A DNA stretch of 64,000 bases, taken from positions 79,894-143,893 of the forward strand of contig NZ_JWTB01000010.1 in assembly GCF_000813845.1 (NCBI RefSeq), written 5' to 3'. The DNA comes from Pseudarthrobacter phenanthrenivorans. GTDB taxonomy: Bacteria; Actinomycetota; Actinomycetes; Actinomycetales; Micrococcaceae. The position numbers and the translations under genes were made by a program. Under the pieces are notes generated by a model. The model made no database searches. It worked only from the letters and a program-made list of their open reading frames with translations, and was not told where the DNA came from. Below, piece by piece: positions 51,105 through 61,117 of this stretch; position 1 is the first letter of the stretch; each line of letters starts with the position of its first letter.

Positions 51105-52525
51105 GCGGTTTCGACGCCTGACTTCAGATACGCTGCCAGCCGTTCGTCGGCATCTGCAGGATCAAATCCGGTCGCCCGTGCCTTCGACAGGTCCAGGGCG
51201 CTGGACAGCGGCCGCGGGGCAGCCTTCTTGTCCCGGAAATAGTCTGCGGTCGTTACGCCCGTGACGTCACTCCTGGAAGCGCCTGACTGCTCGAATACAT
51301 CCGCGGCTATCTCCGCCCAGCTTTTCACTTGTCCGTCGTTGGTGAAGTTGTAGGTGCCGTAAGGGGCTTCCGTCGCCAGCAGGTGCCGGATGAACGCTGC
51401 GATGTCTTCAGTGAAACTCAGCCTGCCGGTCTGATCGTTTACGACCGAGGGCTTGACGCCTCTGCGCGCCAGGTTGGCCATCGTTCTTACGAAATTATTG
51501 CCCTCGCCAATGACCCAGCTGGTCCTGACGATGTAATGGCGGGGAACAACGCTTGCCACGGCGTCGCCGGCGGCTTTGGTCTGGCCGTAGACGCCCAGGG
51601 GAGTGAACGGCTCCTCCTCGCTGTGGCTTTCACGGCTGCCATCAAAGACATAGTCCGAGGACACGTGGACGAGGGTGAGGTTATGCTCGACGGCGGTACG
51701 CGCCAAGTGAGCCACGGCTGCAACGTTGAGGGACCAGGAGGCCGCCCGTCCTTCCGCCGTCTCTGCGGTGTCGACGGCGGTGTAAGCGGCAGCATTGATG
51801 ATCGCGGAGTAGTTCTTCCAGTTCCGGCCAGTAAAGCTGTCCGCCCTGGTGAGGTCGAACTCAGTGCGGCCTGCAAACTCAACGGATGTGTCGCCGTCGT
51901 ACTGGGCGCGAAGTGCCTTGCCCAATTGCCCGTCGGCACCCAGCACAAGGACTTTTTTGGCCGGCATCGGGGTGACGTCCGCCATGCGCGGGTGCGCTTT
52001 GTCCTTGTCCGAGAGTTCAGCCCGGTCAAGCGGGATCGGCCAGTCGATCGCAGCGGTCTCATCGGCGAGGTTGAGGAAGGTGTATTGACCCTGCGCATCC
52101 GCGGACCAGTGGTCGTTCACCAGGTACGTGTAGGCAGTATTGTCCTCGAGCGTCTGGAACGCGTTGCCCACGCCCCGGGGAATGAATATTGCTTGGCTGG
52201 CGTCAAGTTCGGCCGTGAAGACCGTGCCAAACGAGGGCCCTTCACGAAGATCGACCCAGGCTCCAAAAATGCGGCCCGTGGCAACCGAGATGAACTTGTC
52301 CCACGGCTCGGCGTGGATTCCGCGGGTGGTGCCGGCCTTTTCGTTATAGGAGATGTTGTTCTGGACGGGCCGGAAGTCAGGCAGCCCGAGCGCCACCATC
52401 TTCGCCCGCTGCCAGTTCTCCTTGAACCATCCCCGGTTGTCTCCGTGGACCGGAAGGTCGTAGAGTACGACGCCGGGAATGGGTGTTTCGTGCGCAGCAA
52501 GTTTTTTCGAAAACTCCAAAGACAT
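51101..52525 (-). CDS. rmlCD: fused RmlC-RmlD: dTDP-4-dehydrorhamnose 3,5-epimerase and reductase
   Basis: A 474-residue bifunctional protein. Residues ~1-190 are an RmlC cupin (VHGDNRGWFKENWQ, TTRGIHAEPWDKF, IPRGVGNAFQTLED). Residues ~193-474 are an RmlD short-chain reductase (VLVLGADGQLGKAL, INAAAYTAVDTAE, VSSDYVFDG, YGQTKAAGD). Together they perform the last two steps of dTDP-L-rhamnose synthesis. The fusion order C-D is known in several Actinobacteria. It starts three bases after rmlB and overlaps the DPM-like gene by four. Confidence 0.95.
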   Translation of the reverse strand: MSLEFSKKLAAHETPIPGVVLYDLPVHGDNRGWFKENWQRAKMVALGLPDFRPVQNNISYNEKAGTTRGIHAEPWDKFISVATGRIFGAWVDLREGPSFGTVFTAELDASQAIFIPRGVGNAFQTLEDNTAYTYLVNDHWSADAQGQYTFLNLADETAAIDWPIPLDRAELSDKDKAHPRMADVTPMPAKKVLVLGADGQLGKALRAQYDGDTSVEFAGRTEFDLTRADSFTGRNWKNYSAIINAAAYTAVDTAETAEGRAASWSLNVAAVAHLARTAVEHNLTLVHVSSDYVFDGSRESHSEEEPFTPLGVYGQTKAAGDAVASVVPRHYIVRTSWVIGEGNNFVRTMANLARRGVKPSVVNDQTGRLSFTEDIAAFIRHLLATEAPYGTYNFTNDGQVKSWAEIAADVFEQSGASRSDVTGVTTADYFRDKKAAPRPLSSALDLSKARATGFDPADADERLAAYLKSGVETA

Positions 52526-52528
52526 GGA

Positions 52529-53533
<1,005 letters not shown>

Positions 53534-53535
53534 CT

Positions 53536-53541
53536 AGACTA
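53536..53541 (-). promoter_or_regulatory. possible -10 of rmlB, near-leaderless
   Basis: On the minus strand TAGTCT lies eight bases before the rmlB ATG, with no ribosome site between. No clear -35. On the plus strand the overlapping TAGACT (53535-53540) could serve rmlA. Confidence 0.35.
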
Positions 53542-53582
53542 CCGGATTTGCTGCTGCCCTTAGCGAAGGGAAAGATGGGGGC

Positions 53583-54449
53583 ATGCGCGGAATAATACTT
53601 GCCGGCGGAACCGGCTCCAGGCTTCATCCCATCACCCTGGGTGTCAGCAAGCAATTGGTACCGGTTTACGACAAGCCGATGATCTACTACCCGCTGTCCA
53701 CTCTGATCCTGGCAGGGATCCGGGACATCCTTATCATCACCACCCCGCACGACGCGGACCAGTTTGAACGGCTTCTCGGGGATGGCTCCCGCTTCGGGGT
53801 CTCCATAACCTACAAGCAGCAGCCTTCCCCTGATGGCCTGGCCCAGGCATTTGTGCTCGGAGCCGACCACATCGGTGATGACACTGTCGCGCTGGTCCTG
53901 GGTGACAACATCTTTTACGGCCAAGGGATGGGCACCCAGTTGCGCCGGTTCAAGACCATCGACGGGGGAGCAGTCTTTGGCTACTGGGTCAAAGATCCTT
54001 CCGCCTACGGGGTTGTGGAGTTTGACGGTAACGGCAAGGCGCTGTCCTTGGAAGAGAAGCCGGCGGCGCCCAAGAGCCATTACGCCGTTCCCGGGCTTTA
54101 TTTCTACGACAATGATGTGGTGGATATCGCCAAGAATTTGAAGCCATCTGCCCGCGGCGAACTGGAAATTACGGACGTTAACCGGGTCTACCTCGAGGCT
54201 GGAAAGCTGCAGGTTGAGATTCTGCCGCGCGGAACGGCGTGGCTCGATACCGGGACCTTCAATGACCTCAACGATGCTTCGAACTTCATACGGACGGTCG
54301 AGAACCGGCAGGGCCTGAAGATCGGTGCCCCTGAAGAGATTTCCTGGCGGCTCGGATTCCTGACCGATGATGAGCTTCGTGAGAGAGCAGAACCACTGGT
54401 CAAGAGCGGCTACGGAGCGTACCTACTGGAACTCCTGGCCGAGAAGTAA
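53583..54449 (+). CDS. rmlA: glucose-1-phosphate thymidylyltransferase
   Basis: This 288-residue enzyme has the nucleotidyltransferase signature [31 protein letters not shown], followed by [10 protein letters not shown] and [20 protein letters not shown]. It makes dTDP-glucose from glucose-1-phosphate and dTTP, the first step to dTDP-rhamnose. GGGGG precedes the ATG. It is divergent from rmlB, and the shared 55-base region would control both. A strong terminator follows. Confidence 0.96.
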   Translation: MRGIILAGGTGSRLHPITLGVSKQLVPVYDKPMIYYPLSTLILAGIRDILIITTPHDADQFERLLGDGSRFGVSITYKQQPSPDGLAQAFVLGADHIGDDTVALVLGDNIFYGQGMGTQLRRFKTIDGGAVFGYWVKDPSAYGVVEFDGNGKALSLEEKPAAPKSHYAVPGLYFYDNDVVDIAKNLKPSARGELEITDVNRVYLEAGKLQVEILPRGTAWLDTGTFNDLNDASNFIRTVENRQGLKIGAPEEISWRLGFLTDDELRERAEPLVKSGYGAYLLELLAEK

Positions 54450-54466
54450 TCCTGGCAGCTGACACA

Positions 54467-54500
54467 AATAGGGGGTGAAGCCTTGGCTTCACCCCCTATT
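54467..54500. terminator. bidirectional terminator after rmlA
   Basis: Perfect 16-base inverted repeat AATAGGGGGTGAAGCC with a TT loop. It lies between rmlA and the converging lysozyme gene and can serve both. Confidence 0.9.
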
Positions 54501-54507
54501 CGTTTGC

Positions 54508-56985
54508 CTAGTAAGTCAAAGTACGGCATCCCAACTGGGCGTTGTACGAGGCGAAGACTGACACTGCGACTCCATAGGTGCAGACGCGGTACTGTCCGCG
54601 GGCCGTAACCGGGACGGATGTCGAATAGCCATGGTCTCCCACAGTTTGCAGGGCACTGTTGACGTCGGGCCGCTTGAGGTTGGCCGTGAACGGGTAACCC
54701 TTAGTGCTGCCATCGGGGTATGTGATGTAGACGTGGACAGGATTCGAGAGAGCGGGCAACGCCGGGTCCAAAGTCCACCCTTGGGTAACCACGGCTGCTT
54801 GCCCATTAGTTACCTGGATACCTGCGCTGTCCAGAAAGCCTGCTGTAGGGGGAGTGGCTGCAACCGATATGTTCTTGCAGCCGAGGAGTGCAGGTCCGGC
54901 GGAGACCGGGGCCGCACCGGTGGCTCGTACGCAGACGGAATAGGTGCCGGTGGAAGTGATGGCAAGCGCGGCTTGGAAACCATGGTCGCCGACTGTGCCT
55001 AGTGCCGCATTGACGTCAGGCCGCTTTTGGTTGGCTGCGACGTTCACCGGACTGGGGTTTGTCACCGGTATTCCGTCCTTGGCGGAAATATAGACACCCG
55101 CATTAATGCTGGTAGCCGGGACGGTGGGGTCCAGGGTCCAGCCACTTACTTGCAGACTTGCCGTATTCGCCGCCAGATTGAGGGCCAGCGAATCATAGCT
55201 GCCAATGGGGGAAGGGTTCGACCCAACGTTTACTGCCTGGCAGCCGAGCGGGACATTTGAATTCTGGCCAATCGCATAGGTGCAAGCCTTGTAGGTTCCC
55301 GGTGCCGTAACAGGAATCTGGTAGTCAAAGCCATGGTTCGCGCCCAACCCGGTGGCTGCCTGAACGTCCGGTCGTGAGGTATTCGCGGTCATGCGATAGC
55401 CGGTGGTCGTTCCATTTGGTGCGGTTACATAGGTATCGGCAAAGGATGAAGCTCCAGGGTTTGCCTGATCCACGGCCCACCCCCGTAGCTGCAGGTTGAC
55501 GCTGTCCGTACTCCGGACTTGTCCAATGCTGTCGAAATTACCCATTGGCACTCCGATTCCTGTGGCGGTCACACTCTTGCATCCGAGAGGTGTGTTGCCG
55601 AAGGTTCCAATGGAGTAGGCGCAGGCCGAGTACGTTCCCGAGCGGGAAATTGGAATAGTGCCGTCAAAGCCGTGGGACGGGCCATAACCGAGCGCCTGGT
55701 CCACGTCAGGCCGCGAAGTATTGGCGATCCAAGGGTAGCCGGTGACCGTACCGTCTGGCGCCGTGACATAGACGTGCGTCTGGTTGGAAGAGTCAGTATT
55801 GGCAAGGTCGACAGACCATCCCCGTGCGCGGAGGAAGAACTGTGTGCCACTCCCACCGACGGACAGATCATCGAAGCTTCCGGTTGGGTATGCGGCACCG
55901 GCAAAACGCTTGAGGGACGTGTAGTCCCCGTTCCAAACATTTGAGTCTCCGGAAAAAGGTCCGGTGCTGCTGTACTGCCAGACGCTGTACGTGCCCCAAC
56001 TGGCGGTGGGGACGGCTCCAGCATTGTCTGTTGGTGCGCTGGGGTATGCAGCGATCCACAACGGGTAGTCGCCGAATCCTCCAGGATTGCCCAGGCACTG
56101 GTTCCACCAACTTGTGTTTGTGTAAATCATCGGCAGCCGGCCGGTCAGCGACCTCATGGTATTGCCAAAGTCCTGGACCCAGGATGCCAGCTGGGCTGGG
56201 GACATGTTGTAGCAGGTGTTGCCGAAGTAGAAGCCATTGATTGTCCGGCCCTCATAGGGGTTGAATTCAAAATCCAGAACAGGCGGCATCGTGTAGCCGT
56301 CGGCTGACCAGCCGCCTCCATTCTGGACAAAATAGCGTGCCTGGTCGGCGCCGGAGGACCAGTTGGGAATTGCGAAGTGGTAGGCACCCCGGATCATGCC
56401 AACGTTTCGTGCGCCCTGGTATTGAGAGCCGAACAGGTCATTGGTGAAGTAGTTTCCCTCCGAAGCCTTTACGTAGGCAAACCTTGCACCCATGTTCCAC
56501 TGCTGCTGCCAGTCGACGCTGGTCTGGTGTCCGCTGACGTCCAATCCCTGTACACCGAAGGAAGGCATCCATGTGCCCTCTGTTGTAAGGGATTCCGCAT
56601 TCAGCTTCTGAAGAGTCCCCGAGGGGGACGAAGAGGTCACCCGCTTGGAGCGCTGCCCCATCTCCGCTCCACCGGGGCCGATCGCCTGGGCCATCGATTC
56701 CGCAGCTGCAGGTGTCGGCGAAGAGGCTGCAGTTGTCGATGAAGAGGCGACAGGGGAAGGCTGCGGCGAGGATGTGGTTGTTGGTGCCGGCCCGGGAAGC
56801 GTAGGCGTGGGGGAGGCCGTTGGTGTCACCGGCGAAGAGGTGGCAGTCTGCGAGGGAGCCGGACTGGGCTCGACGGCGAAAGCGGCTCCGGTTAGGCCAG
56901 GGCCAGTCAACAACGAGACGGCCAGCAGGCCAGCCCCGAAGGACGTCATGATCGGGCGACGGGACTGAGACAGGTTCCGTTTCAT
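54508..56985 (-). CDS. secreted GH25 lysozyme with four C-terminal repeats
   Basis: An 825-residue secreted protein. It has a signal peptide (about 1-37, ...LTGAAFA), a Ser/Thr/Pro linker (38-120) and a GH25 muramidase domain (about 145-345; VQGLDVSGHQ with D149, and the DxE catalytic pair D238/E240 in PVLDFEFN). Four repeats of ~110 residues follow. GH25 cuts the MurNAc-GlcNAc bond of peptidoglycan; the repeats probably bind wall or self. ATG 56985 is used because CGGAG lies five bases upstream; the frame is open to 57018. Its long leader has several hairpins. Confidence 0.92.
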   Translation of the reverse strand: MKRNLSQSRRPIMTSFGAGLLAVSLLTGPGLTGAAFAVEPSPAPSQTATSSPVTPTASPTPTLPGPAPTTTSSPQPSPVASSSTTAASSPTPAAAESMAQAIGPGGAEMGQRSKRVTSSSPSGTLQKLNAESLTTEGTWMPSFGVQGLDVSGHQTSVDWQQQWNMGARFAYVKASEGNYFTNDLFGSQYQGARNVGMIRGAYHFAIPNWSSGADQARYFVQNGGGWSADGYTMPPVLDFEFNPYEGRTINGFYFGNTCYNMSPAQLASWVQDFGNTMRSLTGRLPMIYTNTSWWNQCLGNPGGFGDYPLWIAAYPSAPTDNAGAVPTASWGTYSVWQYSSTGPFSGDSNVWNGDYTSLKRFAGAAYPTGSFDDLSVGGSGTQFFLRARGWSVDLANTDSSNQTHVYVTAPDGTVTGYPWIANTSRPDVDQALGYGPSHGFDGTIPISRSGTYSACAYSIGTFGNTPLGCKSVTATGIGVPMGNFDSIGQVRSTDSVNLQLRGWAVDQANPGASSFADTYVTAPNGTTTGYRMTANTSRPDVQAATGLGANHGFDYQIPVTAPGTYKACTYAIGQNSNVPLGCQAVNVGSNPSPIGSYDSLALNLAANTASLQVSGWTLDPTVPATSINAGVYISAKDGIPVTNPSPVNVAANQKRPDVNAALGTVGDHGFQAALAITSTGTYSVCVRATGAAPVSAGPALLGCKNISVAATPPTAGFLDSAGIQVTNGQAAVVTQGWTLDPALPALSNPVHVYITYPDGSTKGYPFTANLKRPDVNSALQTVGDHGYSTSVPVTARGQYRVCTYGVAVSVFASYNAQLGCRTLTY
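54511..55881 (-). repeat. four tandem ~110-residue protein repeats in the lysozyme
   Basis: Residues 369-825. Each unit follows the pattern GW..D....(A/V)YVTAPDG...GY...AN..RPDV..ALG...HGF...IPV...GTY..C.YAI......LGCK. The RPDV and HGF/HGY cores and the paired Cys residues are kept in all four. Such Cys pairs suggest a disulfide in each exported unit. Confidence 0.85.
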
Positions 56986-57038
56986 ATGTGCTCCGGAGAC
57001 AATGCGGCGCTCCCCCAAGCGCCTCTATGGATACTGCT

Positions 57039-57117
57039 CAGGTGCTTTCCCCCAGGAAGGCACCTGATAGTGCTATTTCGATAAATAACGCGCTCACCAT
57101 AGCACCAGTGTTACTGG
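57039..57117 (-). other. structured leader of the lysozyme gene
   Basis: Three stems: CAGGTGC/GCACCTG (57039-57066, with inner TTCC/GGAA), GTGCTAT/ATAGCAC (57070-57105), and CCAGT-GTT-ACTGG (57105-57117). If transcribed toward the lysozyme gene they would form a folded 5' leader of about 130 bases. I could not match it to a known riboswitch class. The rest of 56986-57207 holds nothing else I can name. Confidence 0.45.
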
Positions 57118-57207
57118 GGTAACTAGTGATTCTCCTGTTACTGATGTGAATCTTGCGCAGGTCCAAGCAAAATCTTGAGGTGCTGACCGGATCCTGCGTG
57201 TTCATGT

Positions 57208-57216
57208 TTATCCACA
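57208..57216 (+). promoter_or_regulatory. TTATCCACA box before cpaF
   Basis: Perfect TTATCCACA followed by TTGGCG, pointing toward cpaF, 97 bases before its ATG. 39 bases separate it from the -10 TAGGCT, the same spacing as in the FtsK unit. Confidence 0.5.
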
Positions 57217-57232
57217 TTGGCGATGGGATGAC

Positions 57233-57261
57233 TTGTTGCGGGGGGCACCTCTATTTAGGCT
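57233..57261 (+). promoter_or_regulatory. probable promoter of the cpaF-tad operon
   Basis: TTGTTG (57233-57238), 17-base spacer, TAGGCT (57256-57261). Expected start near 57268, leaving a ~46-base leader with GGGGGAAC before the cpaF ATG. The -35 overlaps ATGACTT (57228-57234), also seen before the SAF gene. Confidence 0.6.
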
Positions 57262-57313
57262 TGGACCCAGTCGCACTGCCTCCGCCGGGGGCGGCAGTCG
57301 TTTGGGGGAACAA

Positions 57314-58537
57314 ATGGACGCGCTGGGAATAGTCGAGGACGAAGTCCGTGAGCTGATCCGCCGCCGCGGACTGGATCCCTTGAGGCAGGCAGGCGAGGTC
57401 CGCCGGCTGGTTGAAGCCGCGGTCACGGACTATGACGAGCGCGCATTGCTGGGACCCCTTCCGCCGTTGGGTCCGCTTGATGCAGCCCGTCGCTTCCTCT
57501 TCGATGCGGTGGCAGGGTTTGGAGTACTTCAGCCACTCCTGGACGACCCCACGGTGGAGGAAATCTGGCTTAACGCACCCAACGAAATCTATGTGGCGCG
57601 CAACGGCGAGTCCGAGCTCACTTCTTTGAGCCTCTCAGAACAGCAAGTGCGGGACCTCGTGGAGCGGATGCTTAAGAGCTCCGGGAGGCGACTGGACGTG
57701 TCGTCCCCGTTTGTCGACGCCGCATTGCCGGACGGTTCAAGGCTGCATGTTGTGATTCCGGATGTCACCCGCCGTCATTGGGCCGTGAACATCCGCAAGT
57801 TTGTTGTTAAGGCCAGCCGTCTCGAACATCTTGTTGATTTGGGAACACTGACGCCGCAGTCCGCGCGCTTTCTTGGTGCGGCAGTAGCAAGCGGACTCAA
57901 CATCCTGGTATCAGGCGCGACCCAGGCAGGCAAAACCACCATGCTGAACTGCCTGGCTGCCAGCATTGGAAGCCGGGAACGCGTCATTACAGTGGAGGAG
58001 ATCTTTGAACTGCAGTTTCCTCTCAGGGACGTGGTGGGTCTTCAATGCCGCCAAGCCAACCTGGAAGGTGAGGGTGAAATTCCGCTCCGCCGCTTGGTGA
58101 AGGAAGCGTTGCGGATGCGTCCGGACCGCCTGGTAGTTGGAGAGGTACGGGAAGCCGAGAGCCTGGATATGCTGATCGCACTTAACAGCGGTCTTCCGGG
58201 CATGTGTACCGTCCACGCCAACTCGGCCCATGACGCCGTCACCAAGATCTGCACCCTTCCGTTACTCGCAGGGGACAACATCTCAAGTGCTTTCGTGGTG
58301 CCCACGGTGGCCTCTTGTATAGACCTCGTGGTGCACTGCAGCAGACACCCCGATGGAAGGCGGCAGGTCACCCAGATCCTTTCGCTGGGCCGGCGCGTGG
58401 AAAATGGCATCATCGAGTCTTCACTGGTCTTCGCCCTGGACAACGGCGTCCTGCAGGCCCGGGCAAACGCCATGCCGGCAGCAGAGAAGTTCTCACGGGC
58501 GGGCTATGACGTGGCTGCACTGCTGGATCCGCGATGA
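57314..58537 (+). CDS. CpaF/TadA-type pilus assembly ATPase
   Basis: A 407-residue secretion ATPase of the PilT/VirB11 superfamily, powering Tad/Flp pilus assembly. Motifs: Walker A GATQAGKTT (201-209), Asp box TVEEIFELQF (226-235), Walker B RPDRLVVGEVRE (269-280), His box TVHAN (299-303). The N-terminal domain has GFGVLQPLLDDPTVEEIWLNAPNEIY. ATG 57314 is preceded by GGGGGAACAA. It overlaps the tadB gene by four bases and heads the operon. The frame is open to 57233 but without support. Confidence 0.93.
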   Translation: MDALGIVEDEVRELIRRRGLDPLRQAGEVRRLVEAAVTDYDERALLGPLPPLGPLDAARRFLFDAVAGFGVLQPLLDDPTVEEIWLNAPNEIYVARNGESELTSLSLSEQQVRDLVERMLKSSGRRLDVSSPFVDAALPDGSRLHVVIPDVTRRHWAVNIRKFVVKASRLEHLVDLGTLTPQSARFLGAAVASGLNILVSGATQAGKTTMLNCLAASIGSRERVITVEEIFELQFPLRDVVGLQCRQANLEGEGEIPLRRLVKEALRMRPDRLVVGEVREAESLDMLIALNSGLPGMCTVHANSAHDAVTKICTLPLLAGDNISSAFVVPTVASCIDLVVHCSRHPDGRRQVTQILSLGRRVENGIIESSLVFALDNGVLQARANAMPAAEKFSRAGYDVAALLDPR

Positions 58538-59391
58538 TGTCCGCACTGATGGGAACCACCGCGGGTATGGGTCTTTTCCTTATTTGGTGGGCCTGCTGGG
58601 AAATACCCGGCCGCGGGAACCAGGACCGCAAGCCTGGCCGCCTCTCTGAGCTGCTTGCCGGAGCGGGTGTAGATAAGGTGTCAGTCCGTGGCCTGGTTGG
58701 CACCTGCCTGGGGCTCGGGGCCTTCGTTGCGCTGGTGTTCTTCGGGGTTAGCCGCTCGTGGCCCCTTGCCGTCTGTTTCGGGCTTTTCGGTACGTGGTTA
58801 CCCGTCACTGTCCTCCGATGGCGCGCGAAGAAGAGAAGGGCAATGCTGCGCCAACTTTGGCCCGACGTCGTCGACCACCTCCGATCCGCCATCCGGGCGG
58901 GCCTACCCCTGCCTGAAGCCCTTATTCAGCTTGGAGATAAGGGGCCTGAGGAATTGCGCCCCATCTTTCGTGAGTTCGGTGCCGATTACCGGGCCGGAGG
59001 CCAATTTGACGGGTCCCTGAATAGACTTAAACAACGGTTGGCGGACCCCGTGGCTGACTGCATCATCGAAGCGCTAAGGCTGACACGCGAAGTGGGCGGC
59101 TCCGACCTGGGGAAGCTCCTGGGAACGCTTGCCGAATTCCTCCGGGAGAATTCCCGAACACGAAGCGAACTTGAGGCGCGGCAGTCCTGGACGATCAATG
59201 CGGCCCGACTGGCCGTTGCGGCGCCATGGATCGTGATGATCCTGCTCTCCACCAGGCCCGAAGCCATCAGGGCCTACAACACTCCCATGGGCGCCGGGGT
59301 TCTGCTTGGCGGCCTCGTAGTGTCACTTATCTGCTACACCGCAATGCTCAAGATCGGTGCCTTGCCGCAGGATGAAAGAGTGCTCCGATGA
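58534..59391 (+). CDS. TadB-like inner-membrane platform protein (T2SSF)
   Basis: A 285-residue protein with membrane segments near 8-22, 55-90 and 230-275, and a type II secretion F domain (WPDVVDHLRSAIRAGLPLPEAL ... IIEALRLTREVGGSDLGKLLGTLAEFLREN). TadB and TadC form the platform that CpaF drives. ATG 58534 overlaps the cpaF stop, and its own stop overlaps tadC (ATGA each). Confidence 0.88.
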   Translation: MMSALMGTTAGMGLFLIWWACWEIPGRGNQDRKPGRLSELLAGAGVDKVSVRGLVGTCLGLGAFVALVFFGVSRSWPLAVCFGLFGTWLPVTVLRWRAKKRRAMLRQLWPDVVDHLRSAIRAGLPLPEALIQLGDKGPEELRPIFREFGADYRAGGQFDGSLNRLKQRLADPVADCIIEALRLTREVGGSDLGKLLGTLAEFLRENSRTRSELEARQSWTINAARLAVAAPWIVMILLSTRPEAIRAYNTPMGAGVLLGGLVVSLICYTAMLKIGALPQDERVLR

Positions 59392-60329
59392 TAGTGCTGT
59401 CCCCTGGCGCAGTGCTCTGCGGAATCGGCCTTGGTCTCGGGTTATGGCTCGTAATCTTCCGCGCGCCTCCGATGCGCGCCACAACGCTCTCTGAGCGCAT
59501 AGAGCCCCAATTGAAGTCTCACAACCTGGAATCGAGGCTTCTGGCCGCTGGTGAGCAGAATTTGACTCCTTTCGGTCCGCTTGGACGGATTCTTCGTCCT
59601 GTCGTGAAGGACTTGCTCTCCTCTTTGGGGAAGCTCAATCCCTCGCCGGGGGCTACCGGGCGGCGACTCACGCAGGCAGGAATCAATAAATCGCCCCTCG
59701 ATTTCCGGGCAGAGCAATTGTTGTGGGCTGCGGCCGGTTTTGTCGCCGCACTGATCGTCGTCCTTTTGGGAGCAGCAGCAGGCAGGTTCAGCCCTGTCCT
59801 TGCGGCTGCGGTGATTATTGGCAGTTCTGCAGGGGGCTTTGCACTTCGGGACTATTGGCTCGGTGTCCAGGTTCGCCGGCGGGAAGGGCGGATGATGGCG
59901 GAATTTCCCAGCCTTGCAGAGCTCATGGCGCTCGCCGTGGGTGCGGGGGAGAGCGCAACGGGAGCATTGGACCGCGTTTGTCGGAGCGCCACTGGTGAGC
60001 TTTCAAAGGAGTTTTCGAGAATTCTCGCTGAGACAAGGGCGGGGAAGCCTTTGATCCTCGCCCTCCAGGAATTCTCAGCCCGCACCGACCTCGCGCCTCT
60101 GGTCAGGTTCGTTGACGGCATCATCGTGGCGGTTGAAAGGGGAACACCCCTCGCGGACGTGCTTCGTGCGCAGGCACAGGACGTACGTGATTCAGCCAAA
60201 CGGGACCTAATGGAGGCTGCAGGCAAGAAAGAGATCGCCGTGATGGTGCCCCTGGTCTTCGGAGTCCTTCCCCTGACCGTCGTATTTGCTGTCTTCCCCG
60301 GCATCGCCGCAATCAACCTGGGCTTCTGA
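59388..60329 (+). CDS. TadC-like inner-membrane platform protein (T2SSF)
   Basis: A 313-residue protein with membrane segments near 4-25, 112-150 and 283-310 and a second T2SSF domain (EFPSLAELMALAVGAGESATGALDRVC ... DVLRAQAQDVRDSAKRDLMEAAGKKEIAVMVPLVF). It pairs with TadB. ATG 59388 is coupled to the tadB stop. The following pilin-like gene begins 75 bases later, a gap with no promoter I can define. Confidence 0.88.
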   Translation: MIVLSPGAVLCGIGLGLGLWLVIFRAPPMRATTLSERIEPQLKSHNLESRLLAAGEQNLTPFGPLGRILRPVVKDLLSSLGKLNPSPGATGRRLTQAGINKSPLDFRAEQLLWAAAGFVAALIVVLLGAAAGRFSPVLAAAVIIGSSAGGFALRDYWLGVQVRRREGRMMAEFPSLAELMALAVGAGESATGALDRVCRSATGELSKEFSRILAETRAGKPLILALQEFSARTDLAPLVRFVDGIIVAVERGTPLADVLRAQAQDVRDSAKRDLMEAAGKKEIAVMVPLVFGVLPLTVVFAVFPGIAAINLGF

Positions 60330-60404
60330 ACGGCAACGGCGATTGGAAACCGCAGCTTTGACTAACTATCCAAACTCCCATTCAGCAACCAGACAGGACG
60401 CAAG

Positions 60405-60698
60405 ATGAATTCCATGGGAACCCTCTGCCTGACGCTGCTGCTTGGCCTCGCGGCCCTAATGCAGCTCAATTGGACCAGCACCGCAAGGTGGCGCCACCTT
60501 CGGCGCGGCCAGTTCGATGTGCCCGTAAGGGGTCGGCTGTCACTAAGCCGCGCCGGTGACAACCCTGAGCGCGGTGACGTCCCGGGTTGGGTGATGATCA
60601 CCCTGATGTCCGCGGTCCTGGTTGCGGCCCTGCTTGCGCTCGCCGGACCAGCCCTTGAAGCGATGTTCAACCAGGCAATGGACAAGGTGGGGAACTGA
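60405..60698 (+). CDS. Flp pilin-like small protein
   Basis: A 97-residue protein with an N-terminal hydrophobic segment (MGTLCLTLLLGLAALMQL), a basic linker and a C-terminal pilin-like helix (ERGDVPGWVMITLMSAVLVAALLALAG...). The ERGDVPGW motif before the helix is the probable prepilin processing region, as in actinobacterial Flp-like proteins, but the canonical Glu at +5 is absent. It is probably the major or a minor pilin. AGGAC lies ahead of the ATG. No prepilin peptidase (TadV/CpaA) gene is in the window. Confidence 0.7.
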   Translation: MNSMGTLCLTLLLGLAALMQLNWTSTARWRHLRRGQFDVPVRGRLSLSRAGDNPERGDVPGWVMITLMSAVLVAALLALAGPALEAMFNQAMDKVGN

Positions 60699-60772
60699 TC
60701 CAGGGGAGGGTCCTCTCCAGGCCCGGGCCGCCGCCGGAGCCGGCCCGGCCCAGCGAGCGGGGTTCAGCGGTA

Positions 60773-61117
60773 GTGGATTTCGTCCTGGTCGGTGGGCTGC
60801 TGACGATGTTTTTCCTCGCGATCATCCAGCTGACGCTGGTGTTGCACGTACGGAACACCCTCATCGATGCTGCTGCGTCGGGTGCCCGGTATGGCACACT
60901 CGCTGACCGCAGCGCCTCCGATGCCGAGGAACGGACCCGGAGCCTCATCGGTACGGCGCTGAACCAGAGCTTTGCTGAACAGGTAAGCACCCGGGAAGTA
61001 ACGGTGCAGGGGATGCGGACGCTTGAGGTCACAGTCAGGTCTACCATGCCGGTCATCGGGTTGATCGGCCCGAGGGACATGCTGGAGGTGACGGGCCATG
61101 CCGCTGTCCAGCCCTGA
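60773..61117 (+). CDS. TadE-like pseudopilin, start uncertain
   Basis: The visible product from GTG 60773 (114 residues) begins VDFVLVGGLLTMFFLAIIQL, in the middle of the conserved TadE prepilin signal. The preceding in-frame codons encode SERGSAVV, so the true protein starts upstream. Between the in-frame stop at 60656 and 60773 there is no ATG, GTG or TTG; the only near-cognate start is CTG 60695, which overlaps the pilin stop (CTGA). TadE proteins are minor pilins. The body (HVRNTLIDAAASGARYG...) is typical of the family. Confidence 0.75.
   Translation: MDFVLVGGLLTMFFLAIIQLTLVLHVRNTLIDAAASGARYGTLADRSASDAEERTRSLIGTALNQSFAEQVSTREVTVQGMRTLEVTVRSTMPVIGLIGPRDMLEVTGHAAVQP

Noticed and set aside
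51101..52525. RmlC-RmlD fusion as novel
   Set aside because: The same fusion is known in other Actinobacteria; annotated but not listed as a finding.
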